This document shows, one piece after another, positions 18,330-27,454 of a DNA stretch of 64,000 nucleotides. The stretch is from Sulfurimonas lithotrophica (GTDB lineage Bacteria; Campylobacterota; Campylobacteria; Campylobacterales; Sulfurimonadaceae). The first letter of the stretch is position 1; the number at the start of each line of letters is the position of its first letter. Under the pieces are notes generated by a model. That model had not been told where the DNA came from. It worked only from the letters and a program-made list of their open reading frames with translations, and made no database searches. A program made the position numbers and the translations under genes. Location of the stretch: assembly GCF_009258225.1 (NCBI RefSeq), contig NZ_CP043617.1, forward strand, positions 1,922,001 through 1,986,000, in the 5' to 3' direction.

Positions 18330-21300
18330 TGAAAAATTTTATATTTATATTTATACTTTTAAGCAGCTTTTTAAATGCTGATAAAAATTTACCCGCAAAA
18401 CAAAGAGCAGAAGTTTTAATTATATCCACCACAATGGGTAAAAATCGTCAAGAAAGAAAAGCCAAACTTTTAAGCGAACAGTTAAAGCCGTATAACATAA
18501 GCTCGGAAATTATTTTTGATATAAAAAAAGAAAATGCTAAAGATATTTTATCCAAAAGAAGACTTATTATAGTAGATGCTCTTGATGGAAAAGGCGGAGT
18601 AGCAAGACTTTTAAGACAATACGAAGACATTATTGAAGATTTAAAAATTCCGTATATAGCGTTAAAATTAAATTATGAAAAATACGGAAATATGGAAGAT
18701 AATTTTGCTAAAAAATTATTAGCATATTTTGGCGAAGCAGGAAAATACAACTATGCCCAAGGTGCAGCGTTGTTAGCTAAGAAGTATTTTGGATTTAACA
18801 CAAACCCTCAGCCAGTACACAAACTCGGCAAAACAGGTATTTATCATCCGACAAAGGGTAAGGGTACGTTTAAAAACTTGGATGAGTATTTAAAAACACT
18901 TAGTGAAAAAGAGAGATCTCAACCAAAAATCGCAATAGCACTGCATCAGCAAAATATTGCATCCGATGATACGGCTATAGTCGATTATGCAATCGATAAA
19001 TTAAACAAAGCCGGCATAACCCCTATAGCTTTTTACACTGAAGTCGGCGAAGATGATTTTGCGGGAAAACGCTTTTTTATAAAAGACGGGAAAGTGCTTG
19101 TTGACTTAGTACTCTCTTTTCAAGTTATGATAATGGATCAAGAGAAGCTAAAAAAAGACTATACGGACATTGGACTAAAAGTTATGCACGGTATGGTTTA
19201 CCGTCAAGGTGAAAAAACCGAGTGGGAAAAAGACAAGCAGGGAATCTCAATGAATTGGATACCGATGAGTTACGTAATTCCTGAACACATAGGTTATACG
19301 GACCAGATGATAATAGCTGCACTTGATAAGGAGAGTAAAAAAACGACACCGATAGAGTATCAGTTAGATATGTTTATGAAAATAGCTATAAACAACTCAA
19401 AGCTAAAACAAAAACACAACAAAGATAAAAATATAGCTATTTTTTACTATAACTATCCTCCGGGTGTAAACAATTTCGGTGCCTCATATATGAAATATCC
19501 CGAATCTATTGAAAATATTTTAGATAATATGCAAAAAGCCGGTTATAAAACACAAAGTAAAAAAGCAGATTTTTTTATAAAAGAACTTCCTAAATCTATG
19601 GCTTATTATTACCAAAATACTTTATATGATGAAAAATATGCAGATTTATTACCATACAGTGAATATATGAAATGGTTTTATAAACTGCCCTTAGAGATTC
19701 AAAAACAGATAAATAAAGCTTGGGGTAAACCTCAAAACAACCAGTTTGTTATCCATAAAAACTCTAAAAAATATTTCATAATACCTAGATATAAACTAGG
19801 AAACGTAACTTTGCTCCCTCAACCGAGTCGTTCAAATTATAATGATAAAAATAACGAAGCCGCTTTGTATCACGATACTTCAAAACCTGTCCCGCATCAC
19901 TATCTAGCCGTATATCTGTACGTAAAAAAACAAAACGATGCAGTAGTACATTTAGGAACTCACGGGACATATGAATGGACATATGGAAAAGAAAGAGGTC
20001 TTAGTATATATGATTCTCCCCTTTTAAGCGTAGGGGAAATTCCAAATATATACCCGTATATTACAAATAATCTTGCTGAGGGAATTCAGGCAAAAAGACG
20101 TGGACGTGCTACTTTAATCTCTCATCAGACTCCGCCTTTTGGAGCAAGCGGGACATACAAAGAGTTAAGCGATATTATGGATTTGATAAACCAGTATCAA
20201 CAAAGCACAGATGCAGTAAAAGAAAAAACAAAAACAAAACTAATAGATTTGGTTATAAAAATGAATCTTCATAAAGATATGAAATATACAAAAGAGAAGA
20301 TGCAAACTCAAACAGAAGTTTTTGTGGCTGATTTGTATGACTATTTAAACGGTTTAAGCACTACCTTAACACCACTGGGGATGCATAAGTACGGTTCGTA
20401 TCCAAACGATGACCATATGGTTCAAACTCTTATGTCTATGCTTGGAGATGCTTATATAAAAGCAACACAAGGCGAGAAAGGATTAAGCGGAATCAACTAC
20501 AAAGATTTAAATAAGACAAATGCATATCAAACAATACAAAAGTTTGTAATTGAGAAAGAATCCAAAGAAAATTTAGATTCATCTTTATTACCTTTTATAG
20601 AAACGGCAAAAGTATATAGAGATAATTTTATAAATAATCAAGAGATAAAATCTTTGTTAAAAGGTTTAAACGCACAGTATATCCCGACAAGTGTTGGCGG
20701 TGATCCAGTGAGGAGTCCGGAGTCTGTTCCTACGGGTAAAAATATGTACGGATTTGATCCAGACCGTATTCCGACCGAAGCTGCATACGATACCGGAAAA
20801 AAAATCATGAAAGAGTATATACAAAATTATTATGCAACTCACGGGAAATATCCGGACAAAATCAGTTTTAACCTTTGGTCACTAGAAACTATGCGTCACT
20901 TTGGGGTACTTGAATCTCAAATACTATATGCTATGGGAATCAAGCCTATTTGGAGTAAAGGAGGAATAAGCGATGAAATGGTTCAAAGCATGGCAAAAGG
21001 AATTCTTGCAGGATTTTTAAGTGAAGATTTTGCAACATGGCTTAGTAAATTTGTAACGGTTGAAAGAATTAAAACATTTGATTTTTTAATGCCTGAATCT
21101 ATGAAAAAGAAATTTTATATGGCTTTAAAAATGGGTCGCGGAAAGATAAGCGGTGTTGAAATTATTCCATATGGAGATTTAAAACGCCCACGTGTTGACG
21201 TAGTTGTCCAAGCTACAGGTCTTTACAGAGATACATTTCCAAATGTTATGAAACTTATTCAAGATGGAGTTGAAAAGATATCTACACTCAAAGAGGAACA

Positions 21301-22417
21301 TAACTATGTTAGAGAACATACCTTAAGTCTGGAGAAAATGCTTTTAGAAAAAGGTTACAGCGATAAAGATGCAAAATATCTATCAACAGCAAGAATGTTC
21401 TCGGCAAAAAGCGGTGAATACGGAAACGGTGTATCAGATACCGCTATGGCAACCGAAACTTGGGAAGAAGAGAATAAAATAGCCACAAACTATCTAAGAA
21501 AATCCGGTTATATATATGGTTCTGACACGTCGCGTTGGGGTGAGAAGCTTGAAGATACAGATCTTTTTGCACAAAACCTAAAGGGAAGTGATGCAGTTAT
21601 GTTCTCTCGAACGTCAAACTTATACGGCATGATGACCTCGGATGACCCTTATGGATATTTTGGTTCAATGGCACTTGCTATTAGAAGCATAGACGGAAAC
21701 TCCCCACAGATGTTAATCTCAAATCTACGTGATCCAAACAATGCAAAGATGCAAAACGTAAGCGAGTTTATTTCAAACGAACTTCGTACCAGATACTACA
21801 ATCCAAAATGGATTGAAGAGATGCAAAAAAGCGGTTACAGCGGAGCAAACCAAGTTTTAGACGTCGTAAATAATTTTTGGGGTTGGCAAGTGGTATATCC
21901 TGATGGTGTACGTTCGGACCAATGGCAGGAATTTGTTGATATCTATTATGACGATAAATACGACATGAAAATGGATGAATGGTTTGAAAAAACAAATCCT
22001 ACGGTACGCGCGCAAATGGCAGAAGTAATGCTTGAAGCTATAAGAAAAGGATATTTTCAAACAGATGCAAAGACTATAAAAAAGCTTGTAGAAACACTTG
22101 AAGATATCTCAAAAAGATTTAATCACAAAAGCGAAAATAAAAAACTTAACGAATTTATAAAAGCACAAAAATCAGTAGGTTACGGTCTAAGCATACCGGT
22201 TGCAAAACCTGTAGCAAAGGCTAAAGCAAATGCGAATAAACCGGTAGTTAAAGCAAAACCGAAAATTAAAGGTCAAAAACTAGAAGAGGTTAAAAAAGAA
22301 CAAAAAGAAAAAACTGACTATTCGGAAATTTTACTTTACTCTTTTTTAGCATTTTTAATTTTAATCGGAATTTTTTACGAAATGAGAAACAACTTTAAAA
22401 CAAGGCATTTAAAATGA
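18329..22417 (+). CDS. Membrane-anchored CobN/HmuS-like chelatase, candidate haem dechelatase
   Basis: A 1362-residue member of the CobN/magnesium-chelatase H-subunit family. Unlike CobN it has a signal peptide (MKNFIFIFILLSSFLNA) and a C-terminal anchor (about residues 1333-1349, ILLYSFLAFLILIGIFY) after a Lys/Ala/Pro-rich linker, so its catalytic body should face the periplasm. The family core is clear: HLGTHGTYEW (His541, His545), PNIYPYITNNLAEGIQAKRR, LISHQTPPFGASG, GGDPVRSPESVPTGKNMYGF and SNLYGMMTSDDPYGYFG. No cobalamin biosynthesis or CobST genes are nearby; instead it sits among haem-uptake genes. This matches HmuS of Bacteroidetes hmu operons, for which removal of iron from haem has been proposed. 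GTG start overlapping the previous stop. Confidence 0.85.
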   Translation: MKNFIFIFILLSSFLNADKNLPAKQRAEVLIISTTMGKNRQERKAKLLSEQLKPYNISSEIIFDIKKENAKDILSKRRLIIVDALDGKGGVARLLRQYEDIIEDLKIPYIALKLNYEKYGNMEDNFAKKLLAYFGEAGKYNYAQGAALLAKKYFGFNTNPQPVHKLGKTGIYHPTKGKGTFKNLDEYLKTLSEKERSQPKIAIALHQQNIASDDTAIVDYAIDKLNKAGITPIAFYTEVGEDDFAGKRFFIKDGKVLVDLVLSFQVMIMDQEKLKKDYTDIGLKVMHGMVYRQGEKTEWEKDKQGISMNWIPMSYVIPEHIGYTDQMIIAALDKESKKTTPIEYQLDMFMKIAINNSKLKQKHNKDKNIAIFYYNYPPGVNNFGASYMKYPESIENILDNMQKAGYKTQSKKADFFIKELPKSMAYYYQNTLYDEKYADLLPYSEYMKWFYKLPLEIQKQINKAWGKPQNNQFVIHKNSKKYFIIPRYKLGNVTLLPQPSRSNYNDKNNEAALYHDTSKPVPHHYLAVYLYVKKQNDAVVHLGTHGTYEWTYGKERGLSIYDSPLLSVGEIPNIYPYITNNLAEGIQAKRRGRATLISHQTPPFGASGTYKELSDIMDLINQYQQSTDAVKEKTKTKLIDLVIKMNLHKDMKYTKEKMQTQTEVFVADLYDYLNGLSTTLTPLGMHKYGSYPNDDHMVQTLMSMLGDAYIKATQGEKGLSGINYKDLNKTNAYQTIQKFVIEKESKENLDSSLLPFIETAKVYRDNFINNQEIKSLLKGLNAQYIPTSVGGDPVRSPESVPTGKNMYGFDPDRIPTEAAYDTGKKIMKEYIQNYYATHGKYPDKISFNLWSLETMRHFGVLESQILYAMGIKPIWSKGGISDEMVQSMAKGILAGFLSEDFATWLSKFVTVERIKTFDFLMPESMKKKFYMALKMGRGKISGVEIIPYGDLKRPRVDVVVQATGLYRDTFPNVMKLIQDGVEKISTLKEEHNYVREHTLSLEKMLLEKGYSDKDAKYLSTARMFSAKSGEYGNGVSDTAMATETWEEENKIATNYLRKSGYIYGSDTSRWGEKLEDTDLFAQNLKGSDAVMFSRTSNLYGMMTSDDPYGYFGSMALAIRSIDGNSPQMLISNLRDPNNAKMQNVSEFISNELRTRYYNPKWIEEMQKSGYSGANQVLDVVNNFWGWQVVYPDGVRSDQWQEFVDIYYDDKYDMKMDEWFEKTNPTVRAQMAEVMLEAIRKGYFQTDAKTIKKLVETLEDISKRFNHKSENKKLNEFIKAQKSVGYGLSIPVAKPVAKAKANANKPVVKAKPKIKGQKLEEVKKEQKEKTDYSEILLYSFLAFLILIGIFYEMRNNFKTRHLK

Positions 22418-24372
22418 TTAAATTTCCGTTATCGATAGCTTTATTATCATCTCTGCTTTTAAGTGATGTTTTAGAAACAATAGAAGTAACTACCGGAACA
22501 AGGACTGCAAAAATATTAAGCGAAGCTCCTATAAAAACCGAAGTAGTAAGCCAAGAAGATATTGAAAAAACACACGCTAGAGATATAAGCGATGCTATAA
22601 AAAATATCCCTGGTTTAATTATAAAAGAAACTCACGGAAAACAGGGACAAAGTGTTTGGATGCAAGGTTTTGATTCAGATAGAATATTAGTTTTAATAGA
22701 TGGCGAGCCTATGACAAGCTCACTTGGGAGTACCGTTGATTTAAGCCAATTAAGCACGAGTGATATTGCATCTATTGAGATAATAAAGGGTGCGGCATCA
22801 GCACTTTACGGTTCTCAAGCTATGGGCGGAGTAATAAATATCAAAACCAAAAAACCTAAAGAAGGCTTGACAAATAAAATAAAAATAGAAGCTGGTACAT
22901 ACGCTGACAAATCTCCAAATGACAGACCCGTTGGATTAATTGGGGCATCTACTAGCTACAAAACAAAAGAGTATTTAGCCAGTGCATATGTAGATTATTT
23001 ACATGAGAGCGGTGTAGTTTTAAATGATGCCTCCACTTATGACTTACCAAAAAGAAACAGAATAAATTTCAATAGCGAATATCGCACGCTAGGCAAACAT
23101 CAATTTTATATTAAACCTAGATATTATTATGAAGATACGTATAAACCTTTTACTAGTTTTGCGCCGGGAATCGGTGATGTAAACGAACTAAGAGAAGAAG
23201 ACGTAAATAAATTTCGACTTAGTATGGGAAGCGAAAGTGAACTACAAAACTTAGATAAACTCAAAACATCTATTTTTGCCGAAAGGTATGAATCAAATTC
23301 ATACCAAGATAAAATTCTAACGTCTTATGTCGAATCTTCTAGATATGCAACGATTGACTTGGTTCAGGCAGAAACTCAATACGATACGATTTTAAACGAT
23401 ACGCATATACTTACAATGGGGATGCAAGCAAGATATAATGCTTTGGAGCAGACCACGACAAAAGGGCAAGCCGGCGGTTCTGTTTCATCTGACGAAATGA
23501 ACGGGGATGCATCTGCATATGCTGTTGAGGGTTATATTCAAGACGATTGGTTCATATATGATAACCTAGAATTTTTACCCGGTCTTAGATACCAATATGA
23601 CAGTGATTTTGGTTCATACCTCTCTCCGAAACTATCTTTATTTTATACTCCGTATAATAATGAAGAAAATAGATTAAACATAAGAATATCTTACGGAAAC
23701 GGATATCGCGTACCGACCATAAAAGAGCGTTATTATATTTTTGACCAATCACAAGCAGGAGTGATGCTTGTGGGGAATCCCGAGTTGGAACCTGAAACTT
23801 CTACTTCATATCAAATATCTACGGAATGGATAGAAAAAAATCTCTATTCCTTAGCCATAAACTTATATTACAACGATATCAAAGACTTAATAGATTTAAA
23901 AAAAAATATATCCAGAAGCCAACTTGAAGGTTTAGATATTTACGAATATACAAATGTTAACAAAGCTTACACGAGCGGTTTTGAACTAGAATTTGGATTT
24001 AAGTTTTTAAATGATTTTAGTTTAAACGGCGGATATACTTACCTTTACTCAAAAGATAAAAACACAAAAAAACATCTTACTTCTAGACCTGAAAATCAAT
24101 TAAAAGCAACTTTGGCTTACGATACGGCTAAGTTAAATATACAAGCTTCTTTGACTTATGAAGGAAAACACTATGTCGATAGCCAAAACAACAGAGTATC
24201 GCCCAAACAAACCTTGGCAGATATCAGATTTACGTACAGTTTAAACACAAGATTGAAAATATACGGCGGAATAAATAACTTTTTAGATGAACACGAAGAC
24301 TCTAAAAATGTCGATGATGAAGGCTCAACCAAACCGAGATATTTTTTTATAGGCAGTTCTTATGAGTTTTAA
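22414..24372 (+). CDS. TonB-dependent receptor 1 of Hmu-like operon (HmuR-like, His445 replaced)
   Basis: A 652-residue outer-membrane receptor: signal peptide (about 1-18), TonB box-like ETIEVTTG, plug (DAIKNIPGLIIKETHGKQGQ, SALYGSQAMGGVINI) and a barrel ending in SSYEF. It is a tandem paralogue of the next gene, with the same length and with key motifs at the same residue numbers. The haem-receptor region reads YRVP (431-434) and NPEL (455-458), with Gln445 where the second receptor has His. A plug-domain His74 is shared by both. It overlaps the chelatase gene by 4 bp and the second receptor by 11 bp. The ligand may be haem, a porphyrin or a haem-protein complex. Confidence 0.85.
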   Translation: MIKFPLSIALLSSLLLSDVLETIEVTTGTRTAKILSEAPIKTEVVSQEDIEKTHARDISDAIKNIPGLIIKETHGKQGQSVWMQGFDSDRILVLIDGEPMTSSLGSTVDLSQLSTSDIASIEIIKGAASALYGSQAMGGVINIKTKKPKEGLTNKIKIEAGTYADKSPNDRPVGLIGASTSYKTKEYLASAYVDYLHESGVVLNDASTYDLPKRNRINFNSEYRTLGKHQFYIKPRYYYEDTYKPFTSFAPGIGDVNELREEDVNKFRLSMGSESELQNLDKLKTSIFAERYESNSYQDKILTSYVESSRYATIDLVQAETQYDTILNDTHILTMGMQARYNALEQTTTKGQAGGSVSSDEMNGDASAYAVEGYIQDDWFIYDNLEFLPGLRYQYDSDFGSYLSPKLSLFYTPYNNEENRLNIRISYGNGYRVPTIKERYYIFDQSQAGVMLVGNPELEPETSTSYQISTEWIEKNLYSLAINLYYNDIKDLIDLKKNISRSQLEGLDIYEYTNVNKAYTSGFELEFGFKFLNDFSLNGGYTYLYSKDKNTKKHLTSRPENQLKATLAYDTAKLNIQASLTYEGKHYVDSQNNRVSPKQTLADIRFTYSLNTRLKIYGGINNFLDEHEDSKNVDDEGSTKPRYFFIGSSYEF

Positions 24373-26320
24373 AATATTTTTACTTTTAGCTTTATCGATA
24401 ATTTTAAATGCACAAGTAATCGATAAAATCGAAGTAACTACGGGAACCAGAACAAATAAAGTTTTAAGTGAAGCTCCAATTAGAACAGAAGTCGTTACAA
24501 AAAAAGACATAGCAAACTTACATGCAAAAAATGTTAGTGAGGCTATTAAAAATATTCCCGGTTTATTAATTAAAGAGACTCACGGAAAACAAGGTCAAAG
24601 TGTTTCTATACAAGGTTATGATTCTGATAGAGTACTCATTTTAATCGACGGTGAACCCATGACCAACCCAAGTGGACAGACGGTAGATTTAACTCAACTA
24701 AACGTAAATGACGTAGAGTCTATAGAGATAATCAAAGGTGCTGCATCTGCGCTTTACGGTTCTCAAGCTATGGGTGGTGTTATAAATATAATCACTTCAA
24801 AACCAAAAAACGGTAATCATAATTCAGCCTCTCTTGAACTTGGTTCATACCTTTCAAAATCACCTGATGATATGCCTGTAGCACAGGCAAAACTATCTTC
24901 AACCTACAAAGACGACAATATAGCGGCTTCAATATATGCAGATTATAAACATGACAGCGGCGTAAAATTAAAAGATGAATTTACATATGCATTACCTGAA
25001 GCAGACAGACTTAATTTAAATGCAGAGTTACGTTTTTTAGCTCAAAACGAATTTTACGTCAAGCCCAGAATATATCTAGAAAGAACTCTTAAACCTTTTA
25101 GTTCATTTGTCCCGGGAACAGGAGAAGTAAAAAAAGAAAAAGATGAAGTTGCACAAAAATACAGACTTGGGCTAGGCGGCAGCGGTAAATTAAAAAATTC
25201 CGATAGTTGGAAAATCATGGCATTTGGAGAAAGATACTATGATACTACCGAGACAAATACACTCTCAACATCATACATAGAGAATATACGTGAAGCCGTA
25301 ATAGACTTGGCTCATCTAGATTCTCAATACGATACTACGTTTTTAGATTCGCATCTGATTACTATGGGTATTACTTTAAAATATCAAGCACTTGAACAAG
25401 AAGAAATCAAAAATTCCCAAACAAATAGCATAAAAATAAATGAACTAACGGGTAACGCTTCATCTCATACTTATGAAGTTTATATACAAGATGATTGGTT
25501 TATAACAAATAATTTTGAAGTTTTACCGGGCTTTAGATACCAAAACGACAGTGATTTCGGTTCTTATTTATCTCCTAAAATCTCTTTTTTATATTCTTTT
25601 ATTGATAATGATTACAATAATCTCAATATTAGGGCATCTTACGGTAACGGTTATAGAGCACCTAGTATAAAAGAGCGTTACTTTAATTTTGACCATTCAC
25701 AGTATGGATATATGGTTATCGGAAATCCTAATTTAGAGCCTGAGAGTTCACACTCTTACCAGTTATCGTTTGAGTGGATTAGAAAAAAAAATTTTAACGC
25801 AAATATTAACTTTTACTATAACGATATTAAGGATTTAATAGATACTAAAAAAAATATTCAAAAAAGCATCCTTAACGGTTTGGAGATACATGAATATATA
25901 AATATAGACTCAGCATTAACATCCGGAGTAGAGATAAGCGGTGCTTTTTATTTTATGAATCATTATTCTATAAACGGTGGATATACATATCTTTACAGTG
26001 AGGATAAAAATACAAAAAAACATCTTACATCCAGACCGGAACATCAAGTAAAAACAATACTTTCTTATAACAAAAGCACTACAAATATACTACTTAGTTT
26101 TATCTATGAAAGTGATGAGTTCGTTGACAGTGAAAATAAAATAAAATCGCCGTCTTCCACTCAAATAGATATTAAAATGACCACGTACGTCACTAAACTG
26201 CTAAGCATCTACGGAGGTATTAATAATCTTTTAGATAATCATCAAAATGTTGATGACGAGCATGATTTGCGTACAAAAAGACCTAGATATATCTACGCAG
26301 GTGTTACATACAATTTCTAA
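24362..26320 (+). CDS. TonB-dependent receptor 2 of Hmu-like operon (HmuR-like haem receptor)
   Basis: A 652-residue outer-membrane receptor with signal peptide (about 1-17), TonB box-like DKIEVTTG, the plug and a barrel ending in VTYNF. It carries the haem-receptor signature: YRAP at 431-434, His445, NPNL at 455-458. In Porphyromonas HmuR the motifs are YRAP, a His 11 residues after its Pro, then NPDL; the Pro-to-His distance here is also 11. The plug His74 may be the second axial ligand. It is the best candidate haem channel in the window. Start ATG lies inside the previous gene with an 11-bp overlap. It probably receives haem from the lipoprotein encoded next. Confidence 0.88.
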   Translation: MSFKIFLLLALSIILNAQVIDKIEVTTGTRTNKVLSEAPIRTEVVTKKDIANLHAKNVSEAIKNIPGLLIKETHGKQGQSVSIQGYDSDRVLILIDGEPMTNPSGQTVDLTQLNVNDVESIEIIKGAASALYGSQAMGGVINIITSKPKNGNHNSASLELGSYLSKSPDDMPVAQAKLSSTYKDDNIAASIYADYKHDSGVKLKDEFTYALPEADRLNLNAELRFLAQNEFYVKPRIYLERTLKPFSSFVPGTGEVKKEKDEVAQKYRLGLGGSGKLKNSDSWKIMAFGERYYDTTETNTLSTSYIENIREAVIDLAHLDSQYDTTFLDSHLITMGITLKYQALEQEEIKNSQTNSIKINELTGNASSHTYEVYIQDDWFITNNFEVLPGFRYQNDSDFGSYLSPKISFLYSFIDNDYNNLNIRASYGNGYRAPSIKERYFNFDHSQYGYMVIGNPNLEPESSHSYQLSFEWIRKKNFNANINFYYNDIKDLIDTKKNIQKSILNGLEIHEYINIDSALTSGVEISGAFYFMNHYSINGGYTYLYSEDKNTKKHLTSRPEHQVKTILSYNKSTTNILLSFIYESDEFVDSENKIKSPSSTQIDIKMTTYVTKLLSIYGGINNLLDNHQNVDDEHDLRTKRPRYIYAGVTYNF

Positions 26321-26329
26321 GGAGAAAAA

Positions 26330-27430
26330 ATGAAATTAAACAAAATGTATATATTAAGCACTCTTGTATCTTCAATGCTAATACTTAGTGGTTGCGGCGG
26401 CGATAGTGGTAGCTCTGCTGTAGTTATTCCAAATCAATCTACGGCAGAGACAACTTCTATGGATGCCAGTAGCGGTGCAGAAACAAAATTTAATCTATCG
26501 AGCGGTTTAGTCGATTCAACGACTTGGCACTTTGCTTACCAAAAATACTTAGGCTTTAAAACAAATGGCGGCAGCAGCGGCAATGGCAGTATTACAGCTT
26601 GTGTAGCCAAAACTTACGCTGATCTTTACGATACTAATAACAACTCGGTTCAAAGTGAGTTTGAAGCACTTAATGCAACAAATACTTTAAGTGATTTTGA
26701 GGCTGTAAGTATGGATGATTGTAATTCTAGTGCATATATCGAAGACTCTATAGATACTCAAATAGAGACAAGTACATGGCTAGATGCAAGCTACGGTCCC
26801 GGAGGTCCTGTTTTTTCTGCCAAAACAGATAGCAACAACAGTTATATAATAAGGTCTGCCGATGGAAATTCTTATGCTCGTGTAAAAGTGAAAAGCGTTG
26901 ACGTAAATTTAAGTGCGGGTAGCAGAAAGCTTGTTTTATCATCTGAATTATGGAACGGTACTGCATGGACAGCTGCTCAAGATTCACCGGAACTTGATTT
27001 TTCAAGTTCAAAAGCTTATTGGGATCTTGAAACAAACGGTCTAAGCGATGCTGCAAATGAGTGGGAGTTGGCAGTAAGCGTTGCAGGGCAAGATTATCCT
27101 CTGCAAGTTAACGGCGGTGCAAGCGGAGACGGAAACGGAGGAGTCGGACTTGTTATTAACGAAGATGCAACAACCGTTACAGACCCTACAAACACTTCTG
27201 AAGTTTACACGTATTTTGCAGACAGTGCAACAGGTGCTCTATCTAGTCCAGGAAGTTATGGTCCTTTAGAGTACGGTGTAGCAGGCGGACACTTAATGTG
27301 GCCGACATTTGCCGTATATATAATTGACGACGGAGTTGATAAATATAAATTTCAAATTATCTCAAACAATGGCCAAAGCGGTGCACTTTCAAGCGGAAAC
27401 TTAGTTATTAGGTATCAAAAATTAGACTAA
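26330..27430 (+). CDS. HmuY-like lipoprotein with two repeats, candidate haem carrier
   Basis: A 366-residue lipoprotein: the lipobox LILSGC puts the lipidated Cys at 22, followed by a Gly/Ser/Asp linker that does not block surface export. Two HmuY-like halves are visible. The first has TTWHFAYQKYLGFKTNGGSSGNG (W66, NGG at 79-81) and later YIIRSADGNSYARVKVKSV. The second has NEWELAV (W245), LQVNGGASGDGNGG (NGG at 261-263) and then GGHLMWPTFAVYII and DKYKFQIISNN. In HmuY the segment before Y-I-I holds the haem ligands. Here His321 and Met323 occupy that place in repeat two. It ends the operon, 9 bp after receptor 2, with an AAGGAG site, and a terminator-like hairpin follows. Confidence 0.78.
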   Translation: MKLNKMYILSTLVSSMLILSGCGGDSGSSAVVIPNQSTAETTSMDASSGAETKFNLSSGLVDSTTWHFAYQKYLGFKTNGGSSGNGSITACVAKTYADLYDTNNNSVQSEFEALNATNTLSDFEAVSMDDCNSSAYIEDSIDTQIETSTWLDASYGPGGPVFSAKTDSNNSYIIRSADGNSYARVKVKSVDVNLSAGSRKLVLSSELWNGTAWTAAQDSPELDFSSSKAYWDLETNGLSDAANEWELAVSVAGQDYPLQVNGGASGDGNGGVGLVINEDATTVTDPTNTSEVYTYFADSATGALSSPGSYGPLEYGVAGGHLMWPTFAVYIIDDGVDKYKFQIISNNGQSGALSSGNLVIRYQKLD

Positions 27431-27454
27431 GAAATGGGCAACGCCCATTTCTTA
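27428..27454. terminator. Hairpin between convergent haem operon and outer-membrane gene
   Basis: A perfect 12-bp stem with a 3-base loop (27428-27439 with 27443-27454) starts right at the HmuY-like stop and contains the stop codon of the convergent gene. Neither strand has a good U-tract directly after it (an A-run follows on the plus side), so it is a strong structure but not a textbook terminator. Confidence 0.6.

Noticed and set aside
18329-22417. Cobaltochelatase for cobalamin synthesis
   Set aside because: Signal peptide, membrane anchor and haem-uptake neighbours, with no other cobalamin gene in 64 kb, point to a HmuS-type role.
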